From positions 310,001-374,000 of the forward strand of contig VBIQ01000004.1 in NCBI GenBank assembly GCA_005880985.1: a stretch of DNA of 64,000 bases, in the 5' to 3' direction. This DNA comes from Chloroflexota bacterium (GTDB lineage: Bacteria; Chloroflexota; Dormibacteria; Aeolococcales; Aeolococcaceae). Shown here in pieces: positions 1 to 7,612 of the stretch. A model generated the notes under the pieces. It was not told where the DNA came from and made no database searches. It saw nothing but the letters and a program-made list of their open reading frames with translations. Position 1 is the stretch's first letter. The number at the start of each line of letters is the position of its first letter. The translations under genes and the position numbers were made by a program.

Positions 1-491
1 TGCCGGTCGACGCGGTTCCCGCCGCGCTGGCGGAGGTGCGGCGTGGCGCCGAGTCGGCCGGTCGCCCTCCCGACGGCGTCGATGTCGTTGCTCGACTGAC
101 GGTCTGCGCCGACGGTGACAACGCTGCCGTCCGCACCGCAGCCCGGCGCATCCTCGCCGGCTACGTCACCTCGCCGCTCTACGAGGCCGCGCTACGATGG
201 ATGGGGCTGGGGCGGCTGCTCGACCCGGTGGTGCACGCGTGGAAGGAGGGCGACCGCGCCGGCGCGCTCCGGTCGATCGACGACGAGCTCATCGACCGGC
301 TGCTGGTCGTCGGCGACGCCGACGCCTGCCGGCGGCACATCGCCGCCTTCCGCGACGCCGGTGTGCGGGTGCCATGCCTCGCACCGTTCAGCGGCGAGGC
401 GGAGATGGAGGCGCGGCGCGCGTCGATCCGGCGGACCATGCGCGAGCTGGCGCCGGCCGCCTCGACGGCGGGCGCGGTTGCGGTGACATGA
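1..491 (+). CDS. LLM-class (luciferase-like) flavin/F420-dependent oxidoreductase, C-terminal part
   Basis: The reading frame is open from base 3, so the start lies upstream of the window. About 160 residues of the C-terminus are present. They include a 'LIDRLLVVGDADACRRHI' stretch followed by a DAGVRVPCLAP segment, the usual end of luciferase-like (LLM class) monooxygenases, where a helix precedes the last strand of the TIM barrel. Such enzymes use FMN or F420 and act in the cytoplasm. The stop overlaps the start of the next gene by ATGA, so it is the upstream member of an operon with an acyl-CoA synthetase and a zinc dehydrogenase. The catalytic part is outside the window, so cofactor and substrate cannot be judged. 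Confidence 0.75.
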   Translation, partial: PVDAVPAALAEVRRGAESAGRPPDGVDVVARLTVCADGDNAAVRTAARRILAGYVTSPLYEAALRWMGLGRLLDPVVHAWKEGDRAGALRSIDDELIDRLLVVGDADACRRHIAAFRDAGVRVPCLAPFSGEAEMEARRASIRRTMRELAPAASTAGAVAVT

Positions 492-1975
492 GCACCCGGG
501 GCATCGCCGCCGTCGCCGCCGAGCAGCCGGAGCGGCCCGCCCTGCTGTGCGACGGCGCCGCCATGAGTTATGGGGAGCTCGACACCGCCATCAACCGCGC
601 GGCCAACGCCCTGCACGCCGCCGGTGTCGGGCCCGGCGACCGGGTCGCGGTGCGCCTGCAGAACGGACCCGAGATCTTCGTGGCCTGGAACGCGGCCGCC
701 CGGCTCGGTGCGCTGGTGGTTCCTGTCAGCACCCGCCTGGTCGCGCCCGAGGTCGCGCACATCGTCGGCGATTCGGGAGCGGTCGCCTGCATCCACGACG
801 ACAGCGACCTGATGAGTGCGGCGCTGCGCGAGGGTGGCGGCGTGCGGGCGCTGCTGCATCGTGATGATCCCGCCCTGCACGATCAGCCCCCGACCCCGCC
901 GAACGAGGAGTTCCTGGGCGCCTGGGCGATGCTGATGAGCTATACCTCGGGAACCACCGGGCGTCCCAAGGGAGTGCGGCGGCCGCCACCGCCACCCGCA
1001 CGAGTCGCACCCCCTGCCCCGGTCGCGGAGTTCTGGGGGTTCACCGACCGCGACGTCCACCTGCTCTGCGGCCCCGCCTACCACACCGGCCCGGGTGCCT
1101 ATGCGGAGATGCATCTGGTGGAGGGTGGGACGGTGGTGATCATGCGGCGCTTCGACGCCACGGAGTGCCTGCGGCTGATCGAGGAGCACCGGGTCACCAC
1201 CGCCCACATGGTTCCAGCCAACTTCGTCTACATCCTGGAGGCCGGCTGGCGCGAGCGGGACCTGAGCAGCGTCCGCCGCATCCTCCACGCCGCGGCACCC
1301 TGTCCCGTCCCGGTGAAGCGCCGCATCCTCGAGGTGTTCCCCCCGGGGAGTGTCTGGGAGTACTACGGCGCCAGCGAGGGCATCGGCTCGGTGATCTCGC
1401 CCGAGGAGTGGCTGCAGCATCCGGGAAGCGTGGGCCGCGCGTTCCCGGGGGTCGAGCTGCGCATCCTCGGCGAGGACGGAGCCGAGCTGCCCCCGGGAGA
1501 GGTGGGCACCATCTACATCGCGCCCCCGTCGGGACACGGTTTCGAGTACCACAACAACGAGCCGGACACCCGAGCGGCCTGGCGCGACGCCATGTTCACC
1601 GTCGGCGACCTTGGCTGGCTCGACGAGGACGGCTACCTCTTCATCGCCGACCGGCGCGACGACCTGATCATCCGCGGCGGCGTGAACATCTACCCCGCCG
1701 AGGTCGAGCGGGAGCTGGCGGAAGAGGCGGACGTGCTCGACGCCGCGGTGATCGGGCTTCCCGACCCGGTGCTCGGACAGTCGGTGCACGCGGTGGTGCA
1801 GCTGCGGCCGGGAGCGCCGAGGGACGGGGAGGCGTTGCGGGCCCGGCTGGGTGAGCGGCTTGCCGGCTTCAAGCTGCCGCGGACCTTCGACTTCGTCGAG
1901 CAGCTGCCGCGCGAGCCCACCGGCAAGGTCAACAAGCGACGGCTGCGTGCGGCGGCGCTGGTGGGGCGGCGATGA
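488..1975 (+). CDS. AMP-forming acyl-CoA synthetase (FadD/ANL superfamily)
   Basis: 495 residues; activates a carboxylic acid to its acyl-CoA through an acyl-AMP intermediate. Visible motifs in order: the P-loop SYTSGTTGRPKG, the adenine-binding YYGASEG, the GDLGWLDEDGYLFIADRRDD hinge region with the ribose-binding Asp, the NIYPAEVE motif, and a C-terminal PTGKVNKRRLR with the catalytic Lys. A Pro-rich stretch follows the P-loop. The ATG overlaps the upstream stop (ATGA), and its own stop overlaps the next start (ATGA), so it is translationally coupled on both sides. An in-frame extension to about base 197 only shadows the upstream gene. The acid it activates cannot be read from the sequence. 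Confidence 0.9.
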   Translation: MSTRGIAAVAAEQPERPALLCDGAAMSYGELDTAINRAANALHAAGVGPGDRVAVRLQNGPEIFVAWNAAARLGALVVPVSTRLVAPEVAHIVGDSGAVACIHDDSDLMSAALREGGGVRALLHRDDPALHDQPPTPPNEEFLGAWAMLMSYTSGTTGRPKGVRRPPPPPARVAPPAPVAEFWGFTDRDVHLLCGPAYHTGPGAYAEMHLVEGGTVVIMRRFDATECLRLIEEHRVTTAHMVPANFVYILEAGWRERDLSSVRRILHAAAPCPVPVKRRILEVFPPGSVWEYYGASEGIGSVISPEEWLQHPGSVGRAFPGVELRILGEDGAELPPGEVGTIYIAPPSGHGFEYHNNEPDTRAAWRDAMFTVGDLGWLDEDGYLFIADRRDDLIIRGGVNIYPAEVERELAEEADVLDAAVIGLPDPVLGQSVHAVVQLRPGAPRDGEALRARLGERLAGFKLPRTFDFVEQLPREPTGKVNKRRLRAAALVGRR

Positions 1976-2982
1976 CCGCGATGCGGGCGGCGGTGGTGGC
2001 CGGCGAGGGTCAGCTGGCGCTGGAGGAGGTGCCCGTGCCCGAGCCGGGTCCGGGACAGGCGCTGCTCCGCATCGAGGCGTGCGGGGTCTGCGGATCCGAT
2101 CTGCACCTGCTCAGCGTCGGGGCACTGCCGCGGGGAACGGTGATGGGACACGAGTTCTGCGGCACCGTGGCGCAGGTTGGTCCGGGCGCATCGGCGCGCG
2201 TCGGCGAGCGATGGGTCGGCCTGCCCCTGCTCCCCTGCGGCGCCTGCGCCCGGTGCCTCAGCGGTGACCGTCGGGCCTGTCTCACCCCACTGCGCATCGG
2301 CGTACGCGGCAGCGGTGGTGGCTATGCCGAGTACGCGGTCATCGACTGTGAGCGCTCGCTCCCCGTTCCCCGTCACCTCGACCCACAGACCGCCGCGCTC
2401 TGCGAGCCGCTCTCGGTCGGGCTACGGGCGGTGCGTCGCAGCAGCCTGCGTCCCGGTGACGCCGTCGCAGTGATCGGCGCGGGGTGCATCGGGTTGATGG
2501 TGGTGCAGTGCGCCCTGCTCGCCGGGGCCGCCGAGGTCAGCGTGGTCGAGCCGTCCGCGGCACGCGCGGCGGCGGCCACCGACTTCGGCGCGACCCGGGT
2601 TCTCGGTGGTGAGGAGCAGGCGCGCGACCACTTCGCCACCCAGCCGGTCGCGGTGGCCTTCGAGTGCGCCGGGGCGCGCGGCACCCTTCAGCTGGCTGCC
2701 ATCACGGTGCGTCAGGGCGGCGAGGTGATCGGTGTCGGGGTGCACGGCGAGGACACCATCCGCCCCTCGACATGGCTGATGAAGGAGCTGACCCTGCGCA
2801 TGTCGCTGGAGGGAGTGGCCGAGTTCCCCATGGCGCTGCGCCTGCTCGCCGACGGACGGCTCCGCCCCCTGCCCATGGTCAGCCGCCGCGTCGCTCTGGA
2901 GGAGCTGCCGGCGGCGGTCGAACAGGAGCGAAGCGCCCGGCAGCAGGTCAAGATGCTGGTGACCCCGGGGCGGCTGTCATGA
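1972..2982 (+). CDS. Zinc-dependent medium-chain alcohol dehydrogenase
   Basis: 336 residues, the normal size for the medium-chain dehydrogenase/reductase family. Catalytic zinc ligands are seen in CGVCGSDLH and GHEFCG. The four structural-zinc cysteines are complete (CGACARCLSGDRRAC, spacing C-x2-C-x2-C-x7-C). The Rossmann motif VIGAGCIGLM binds NAD(P). It oxidises an alcohol or polyol, or reduces the carbonyl. The GSDLH/GHE pattern and short length resemble threonine or sorbitol dehydrogenases more than class III enzymes. It is coupled by ATGA to the acyl-CoA synthetase, which suggests it works on a substrate or product of the same pathway. Confidence 0.88.
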   Translation: MTAMRAAVVAGEGQLALEEVPVPEPGPGQALLRIEACGVCGSDLHLLSVGALPRGTVMGHEFCGTVAQVGPGASARVGERWVGLPLLPCGACARCLSGDRRACLTPLRIGVRGSGGGYAEYAVIDCERSLPVPRHLDPQTAALCEPLSVGLRAVRRSSLRPGDAVAVIGAGCIGLMVVQCALLAGAAEVSVVEPSAARAAAATDFGATRVLGGEEQARDHFATQPVAVAFECAGARGTLQLAAITVRQGGEVIGVGVHGEDTIRPSTWLMKELTLRMSLEGVAEFPMALRLLADGRLRPLPMVSRRVALEELPAAVEQERSARQQVKMLVTPGRLS

Positions 2983-3037
2983 ACGCGTGCCCTGCTACAG
3001 TGACCAGAGCGTCGTGGCCCCAGTTGGAGGGATGAGC

Positions 3038-3490
3038 ATGGCCGTCGTCTCGGCAAGCGGCATCGCCGTCGACGTGGCGGAGATCCCCTGGATCCCCATG
3101 CAGCCGCGCGACGGATCGCCGGCGCGATCCTTCGCCAAGGTGCTGCACATCGACGAGAAGCGCAACCTGGTGATCTTCCTCAACCGCATCGTCGGAGGCA
3201 CCATGCTGCCGTCGCACGTGCACACCTGCGACGCGATGACCTTCACCCTCAGCGGTCACTGGGGATACCGCGACCTCGATCTGCGTCCGGGCACCTTCGG
3301 CCTCGAGCCGTCCGGGACCGAGCACGCCCCGGAGTACAGCGAGGACACCGAGGCGTTGGTGATCTTCGTCGGCGACACCCCCGAGCTGCTGCAGACCAAG
3401 CTCCCCGACGGGCGGGTGATCAGCGCCTCGATGGATATGTTCCTCGAGCTGCGCCGGGCGCAGGACGCGGCCATCGCCAAGCGCGACTGA
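3038..3490 (+). CDS. Cupin-domain protein, dihydroxyacetophenone-dioxygenase/ChrR-like
   Basis: 150 residues with a single cupin barrel. Metal-binding His residues are visible in PSHVHTCDAM and in GTEHAPEYS; the Glu of the classical first cupin motif is absent. The layout (W-P-M-Q-P near the N-terminus, LSGHWGYRDL, then PGTFGLEPSGTEHAP) resembles the 2,4'-dihydroxyacetophenone dioxygenase/ChrR-like cupins, but function is not established. I chose the ATG at 3038 because GGAGG at 3026-3030 sits 7 nt upstream; an in-frame ATG at 3032 is too close to it. A TACAGT box at 2996-3001 could be a -10 element. A hairpin follows the stop. Confidence 0.75.
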   Translation: MAVVSASGIAVDVAEIPWIPMQPRDGSPARSFAKVLHIDEKRNLVIFLNRIVGGTMLPSHVHTCDAMTFTLSGHWGYRDLDLRPGTFGLEPSGTEHAPEYSEDTEALVIFVGDTPELLQTKLPDGRVISASMDMFLELRRAQDAAIAKRD

Positions 3491-3499
3491 CGGCTTCCA

Positions 3500-3527
3500 A
3501 CTGAGGGCTGCGGATGCAGCGCTCAGT
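3500..3527. terminator. Hairpin between convergent genes
   Basis: ACTGAG-G-GCTGC-GGAT-GCAGC-G-CTCAGT forms a 6+5 bp stem with one G/G mismatch and a 4-nt loop. It lies between the cupin stop at 3490 and the end of the convergent desulforedoxin-like gene at 3523, so it could end transcription from both sides. There is no U-tract, as is common in very GC-rich genomes. Confidence 0.5.
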
Positions 3528-3774
3528 CGGAGGAGGGGAGGGGTTTGGCCTCGACCTGCTGCATGACCGCGCCGCAGCAGACGGTGGTGGCCTCGCCGGC
3601 CTTGGTGCAGAGCACGGTGGTGCCGCAGGTGGCGCAGCTGAAGCGGCGTCCCAGCACCAGCGCGGCACCGTCCTGAGCGGGGCCGAAGGACAGCGTCCCC
3701 TCTCCGGCGCGGGTCACCAGCACTCCCGCGCCGCTGCGCTCGTCGCTGAGGCGCTGGCCCATCGTGTTCGCCAT
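3523..3774 (-). CDS. Desulforedoxin-like small iron/zinc-binding protein
   Basis: 83 residues. The C-terminal half carries FSCATCG, then about 15 residues on, VCCGAVM: a C-x2-C plus adjacent CC arrangement matching the Fe(Cys)4 site of desulforedoxin and the N-terminal domain of desulfoferrodoxin. The first 40 residues, before the cysteines, are unassigned. The start at 3774 follows an AGGGAG ribosome-binding site on the minus strand. No superoxide-reductase domain follows, so a role in electron transfer or redox sensing is an inference. It is the downstream neighbour of the AMP ligase at 3845-5383, with 70 bases between them. Confidence 0.6.
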   Translation of the reverse strand: MANTMGQRLSDERSGAGVLVTRAGEGTLSFGPAQDGAALVLGRRFSCATCGTTVLCTKAGEATTVCCGAVMQQVEAKPLPSSD

Positions 3775-3844
3775 CGTCAGCTCTCCCTGCCCGAACCGGT
3801 CACCTGCTCGCTCGCCACACCGACAGTGTGCCGCGCCACCACCG

Positions 3845-5383
3845 TCACCCGCCGCCGGCGGTGGTCGTGACCGGGCGTCCCTCGCGTTGCAGCAGCTCTC
3901 GCAGCCGCGGCCGCTGCACCTTCCCCAGTGGCGAGCGCGGCAGCTCGTCGACCACGGCGACCAGCTCCGGTCGCTTGAAGGCGGCCAGGCGCGCGGCCGC
4001 GTGGCGGACGAGGTCGGCGACGTCGATGCTGTGCCCCGGTCGCGCGATGACGGCGGCACCGACGCGTTCGCCGACGTCGTCGTCGGGAATCCCGGCCACC
4101 GCCGCCTCGGCCACGTCCGGGTGCGAGGCGAGCACGGCCTCGACCTCCACCGGGGCGATGTTCTCTCCCGCGCGGATCATCATGTCGTCGGCGCGGCCGG
4201 CCAGGAACAGGTAGCCGTCCTCGTCGAGGTAACCGAGGTCGCGGGTGCGCAGCCAGCCGTCGCGACCGGCCGCGCCCGGGCCTCCCTCGCGACCGCGTAC
4301 CACCCGATCGCCGCGCACCGCCACCTCACCGACCTGGCCGGGCGGGAGCGAGCGGCCGTCATCGTCGAGCACCGCCACCTCGACGCCCGAGATGGCCCGC
4401 CCCACGGAATGAAGCCGGCGGCGGCGCAGCGCGATCTCTTCGGGGCTACCGACCAGGCGATGGTCGTCGGGACCCAGCAGCGTCACGGTCGACGTCGTCT
4501 CCGTCTGTCCGAAGCCGTTGGCGAAGCCGACCGAGTCGGGAAACCGCTCCAGGCATCGCTCCAGCAATGCCGGAGGCATGGGCGCGGCGCCGTAGCTGAG
4601 AGTGGTCAGCGAGCGCAGCCTGCCGGCGTCGAAGGCGGGGTGGTCGATCAGCCGCCCCAACATGGTGGGAACCAGGAAGGCGTGGGTGGCCGCCTCCGCC
4701 TCCACCGCGCTGAGCCAGCGCTCCGGGTCGAACTCGTCGAGCAGCACCAGCCGCCGTCCCGAGAACAGGCCGGTGCAGATGCTGCCGAGGGCGGCGATGT
4801 GGAACAGCGGCGCGGCGACGACCACGGCGGAACCACTGTTGTTGAGCAGCTCGGTGGTCGCGACCACGTGCGCCAACAGGTTGGCGTGGCTGATCTCGAT
4901 CAGCTTGGGGCGCGCCGTCGAGCCGCTGGTGAAGAGCCCGATCGCCACCGTGTCCTCGCTCAGGTCGGCTGGCGCCGGGGTCGGGTCGGATGACGGCGCC
5001 GCCGCGAGCGGCCGCGGCATCGCCTCGACCGCCCCGGTACTCGCGCCTGCCGCCGCGAGCGCGTCGCGGTAGCGCTCGCCGGCGAAGATCACCGGTGCCT
5101 CCGCCTGGTGGAGCAGGTAGGCGAGCTCCTCGCCTCGCGCGCGCACGTTGAACGGCACCGCGACGCATCCAGCCCGCCAGCAGGCGAGCAGCAGCGCGAC
5201 CAGGCCGGGGCTGTTGATGTCGATGATCGCGATGCGCCGCCCGGCGTGGTCCCGGAGGCGCTCCGCCAGCCGGGCCGTCCACGCGTCCAGGGCGGCGTAG
5301 CTGAGTCGCAGGCGCCCGCTGACCAGGCACTCGCGATCCGGTTCGATGGACGCCGGGATGGCGCAGATGTCGTAGACGTTCAC
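3845..5383 (-). CDS. AMP-dependent acid-CoA ligase (ANL superfamily)
   Basis: 512 residues. Motifs: a P-loop variant FTSGSTARPK (Ala in place of the usual Gly before RPK), FGQTET for adenine binding, the GYLDEDGYLFLAGRADDMM hinge, NIAPVEVE, and a C-terminal SPLGKVQRPRLR with the catalytic Lys. It forms acyl-CoA from a free acid and ATP. The start is GTG. It is transcribed divergently from the TetR gene at 5475, and the 91-bp gap carries a perfect palindrome, so it is probably under the same repressor. The substrate is unknown; the family includes medium-chain, aromatic and bile-acid ligases. Confidence 0.9.
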   Translation of the reverse strand: MNVYDICAIPASIEPDRECLVSGRLRLSYAALDAWTARLAERLRDHAGRRIAIIDINSPGLVALLLACWRAGCVAVPFNVRARGEELAYLLHQAEAPVIFAGERYRDALAAAGASTGAVEAMPRPLAAAPSSDPTPAPADLSEDTVAIGLFTSGSTARPKLIEISHANLLAHVVATTELLNNSGSAVVVAAPLFHIAALGSICTGLFSGRRLVLLDEFDPERWLSAVEAEAATHAFLVPTMLGRLIDHPAFDAGRLRSLTTLSYGAAPMPPALLERCLERFPDSVGFANGFGQTETTSTVTLLGPDDHRLVGSPEEIALRRRRLHSVGRAISGVEVAVLDDDGRSLPPGQVGEVAVRGDRVVRGREGGPGAAGRDGWLRTRDLGYLDEDGYLFLAGRADDMMIRAGENIAPVEVEAVLASHPDVAEAAVAGIPDDDVGERVGAAVIARPGHSIDVADLVRHAAARLAAFKRPELVAVVDELPRSPLGKVQRPRLRELLQREGRPVTTTAGGG

Positions 5384-5434
5384 GACCGCCGGTCGTCTCC
5401 TGACTGACGCCCGACGGCCTGCCGGCGTGCCTGC

Positions 5435-5440
5435 TAGAAT
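5435..5440 (+). promoter_or_regulatory. Candidate -10 box (TAGAAT) of the tetR operon
   Basis: TAGAAT ends 14 nt before the palindrome at 5455-5474. A transcript starting about 7 nt downstream would run directly into the operator, the usual arrangement for an autorepressed tetR gene. No convincing -35 was found at 17 nt. Confidence 0.4.
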
Positions 5441-5454
5441 GCCCCGGCGTCAGA

Positions 5455-5474
5455 TTTTTACGCGAGCGTAAAAA
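5455..5474. promoter_or_regulatory. TetR operator, copy 1 (perfect inverted repeat)
   Basis: TTTTTACGC-GA-GCGTAAAAA: two perfect 9-bp arms around a 2-bp spacer, ending one base before the ATG of the TetR gene. The inner 18 bp recur in opposite orientation at 19429-19446. In DNA this GC-rich, two AT-flanked copies of one 18-mer are very unlikely by chance. The position, between a TetR gene and a divergent ligase, is typical of an autoregulatory operator. Confidence 0.8.
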
Positions 5475-6287
5475 ATGAGCAGCGGCATGCTATCAGCCCC
5501 CTCCGGCGCGGTCAAGCGCGGGCGCGTTAGGCCCACCGTGGAGGGTGCCGACAGGGAGCGCTGGCGTGCCGGTGGCGACGGCCGCTGGCCCACGGCGGCG
5601 GCGGCGGGAGGGCTGGTCCGCGAGGCACGCCGCGAGCAGCGGCGGGAGATGCGCCGCGAGGCCATCCTCGAGGCGGCCGCACCGCTGTTCGTGCGCCGCG
5701 GGGTCGCGGCCACCTCGCTCGACCACATCGCCAGCTCGCTGGGGCTCACCCGTCCCGCGCTCTACCACTACTTCCGCGACAAGAACCAGATCCTGATCGC
5801 CATCGTGGAGCGTGCCTTCGCCAACCTGATTCGCGAGGCCACCGACATCGTCCGCAGCGACCGCAGCTCGGTCGAGAAGCTGGAGCGGATCTTCACCCTG
5901 CACACCACCCGTGTCGCCGCCGACCCGCAGGCCATCTTCCTCATCGTCACCCAGGCGGGGGAGCTGTCGTCGCCGGCACGCGCTGCCCTGAGGCGGCGGC
6001 AACGGCGTTACGAGAGCATCCTGGTGCGGCTGGTCGAGCAGGGGATCGCGGACGGCGAGATCGCCCCGTGCAACGCGAGTCTGCTGGTCAAGGCGATGGT
6101 GAGCCTCGCCAACTGGGTCTACGCGTGGTACGACCCGGGGGGACCATATCGGCCCGAGGACGTCGCCGCGTTTCTCTGGAGCCTGCTGCGCGGCGGGCTC
6201 GGTAGTCCGCTGGTGACGGCGGCGACCGATGCCGCCGAGGACCCGCGCAGCCGGCGCCCGAGGCGAGCTGCGAGGCAAACCGCGTGA
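5475..6287 (+). CDS. TetR-family transcriptional repressor
   Basis: 270 residues. The DNA-binding domain is clear: ILEAAAPLFVRRGVAATSLD, then IASSLGLTRPALYHYFRDK, the canonical TetR helix-turn-helix. A helical ligand-binding C-terminal domain follows. The HTH starts only around residue 60, so there is a long, Arg/Gly-rich N-terminal extension. The true start may be the ATG at 5649 (residue 59), but no better ribosome-binding site is seen there. The given start directly abuts the operator. Acyl-CoA ligands are common for TetR proteins beside fatty-acid or aromatic catabolic operons (FadR, KstR types), and that is the likely inducer class here. Its stop overlaps the next gene by GTGA. Confidence 0.88.
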   Translation: MSSGMLSAPSGAVKRGRVRPTVEGADRERWRAGGDGRWPTAAAAGGLVREARREQRREMRREAILEAAAPLFVRRGVAATSLDHIASSLGLTRPALYHYFRDKNQILIAIVERAFANLIREATDIVRSDRSSVEKLERIFTLHTTRVAADPQAIFLIVTQAGELSSPARAALRRRQRRYESILVRLVEQGIADGEIAPCNASLLVKAMVSLANWVYAWYDPGGPYRPEDVAAFLWSLLRGGLGSPLVTAATDAAEDPRSRRPRRAARQTA

Positions 6288-7612
6288 GCATCTCCGCCGA
6301 TCCCTCGCTGCCGCTGTCCGGCGTGCGTGTCCTCGATCTGACCATCGTGTGGGCGGGTCCGTTCGCCACCCAGATCCTCGCCGACATGGGGGCAGAGGTG
6401 ATCCGCATCGAGTCGCTGCAGCGCCCGGACGTCAACACCCGTGGCCAGGTGCGGGTGCCCAAGGCGTCGGTCGAGCAGGGCCCCTGGGGTGCGAACTATC
6501 CCGACCGCGATCCGGGTGAGCGTCCCTGGGAGCGCAGCAGCTCGATCAACCTCAACAGTCGCAACAAGCTGTCGATGACCGTCGACTGGACGCGGCCGCG
6601 CGGGATGGAGATCTTCCGCCGCTTGCTGCAGCGCAGCGACGTGCTGGTCGACAACAACGCCGCCGGCACGCTGGAGAAGCTGGGCATCACCTACGAGGCG
6701 CTCTCGCCGCTCAACCCGCGGCTGATCTGGGTGTCGATGCCCGCCTACGGCATGAGCGGCCCGTACAAGTACCACAAGGGGTATGGGGCCAACGTCGAGG
6801 CCATCGTCGGCCACACCGGGCTGCGCGGCTACACCGACTCCGATCCGACCACCACCTATCCCGTCTACCACGCCGACGCCGCCGCGGCGTCGGCGGCGAC
6901 CTTTGCGACTCTGGCGGCGCTCTGGCATCGCCGCCGCAGCGGCCGCGGTCAGCACATCGACCTCTCGCAGGCGGAGACGGTGGTCCATCACCTCTCCCAG
7001 GCGGTGATGGACTACAGCCTCAACGGGCGCAGCCAGTCCACCCCGGGCAACCGCCACTCCTGGATGGCGCCGCACGACCTGCTTCCCTGCGCCGGCGACG
7101 ATCGCTGGCTGGCGATCGCCATCGACGGCGACGCCGAATGGGTGCGGCTCTGCGCCGCGATCGGACGCCCCGAGCTGCCCGGCGACCCGCGTTTCGCCAC
7201 CGTCCTGCAGCGCCGGCGTCACCAGGACGAGCTGGCCGGTGAGCTGTCGACCTGGTCCCGGCAGCGCTCGCCGGTCGAGGCGATGCGCATCCTCCAGGCC
7301 GCAGGGGTTCGCGCCGGGGCGCTGCACACCACTCGCGAGGTGCTCGACGACGAGCATCTCCGCGCCCGCGGCTTCTTCGAGACCGTCGAGGTTCCGGGCG
7401 TCGGTCGCTACCCGTGGCCGGGTCCGCAGGCCAAGCTGACCGAGACGCCGCTGCACATCCGGCGGCCGGCGCCGCGGCTGGGCGAGGACAACGAGTACGT
7501 CTACCGCGAGGTGCTCGAGGTGACCGAGGCGGAGTACGACGAGCTGGCGCGCGAGGAGCACATCGGCACCACCTACGTCGCGGTCCAGCAGGCCCAGGCG
7601 GCAGCGACATGA
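6284..7612 (+). CDS. CaiB/BaiF family III CoA-transferase, catalytic-Asp subunit
   Basis: 442 residues; transfers CoA between a CoA-thioester and a free acid. N-terminal signature: LSGVRVLDLTIVWAGPFATQ and ADMGAEVIRIE. The segment YHADAAAASAATFATLAAL before GRGQHIDLSQ has an Asp 25 residues ahead of the Gln of GRGQ, the position of the catalytic Asp in formyl-CoA transferase. GTG start overlapping the TetR stop (GTGA); the stop overlaps the next CoA-transferase start (ATGA). That next protein lacks the Asp, so the two may be subunits of one heteromeric enzyme, as known for benzylsuccinate CoA-transferase BbsEF. The CoA donor is unknown; succinyl-CoA is typical. Confidence 0.9.
   Translation: MSISADPSLPLSGVRVLDLTIVWAGPFATQILADMGAEVIRIESLQRPDVNTRGQVRVPKASVEQGPWGANYPDRDPGERPWERSSSINLNSRNKLSMTVDWTRPRGMEIFRRLLQRSDVLVDNNAAGTLEKLGITYEALSPLNPRLIWVSMPAYGMSGPYKYHKGYGANVEAIVGHTGLRGYTDSDPTTTYPVYHADAAAASAATFATLAALWHRRRSGRGQHIDLSQAETVVHHLSQAVMDYSLNGRSQSTPGNRHSWMAPHDLLPCAGDDRWLAIAIDGDAEWVRLCAAIGRPELPGDPRFATVLQRRRHQDELAGELSTWSRQRSPVEAMRILQAAGVRAGALHTTREVLDDEHLRARGFFETVEVPGVGRYPWPGPQAKLTETPLHIRRPAPRLGEDNEYVYREVLEVTEAEYDELAREEHIGTTYVAVQQAQAAAT

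Noticed and set aside
179-1789. A 536-codon minus-strand frame opposite the acyl-CoA synthetase
   Set aside because: The plus-strand product has complete ANL motifs; the antisense product has none.
3764-4993. A 409-codon plus-strand frame opposite the AMP ligase
   Set aside because: Composition is Arg/His/Gln-rich without motifs, while the minus strand encodes a complete ligase.
5450-6278. Minus-strand frames across the TetR gene
   Set aside because: They are antisense shadows, and the TetR HTH on the plus strand is unambiguous.
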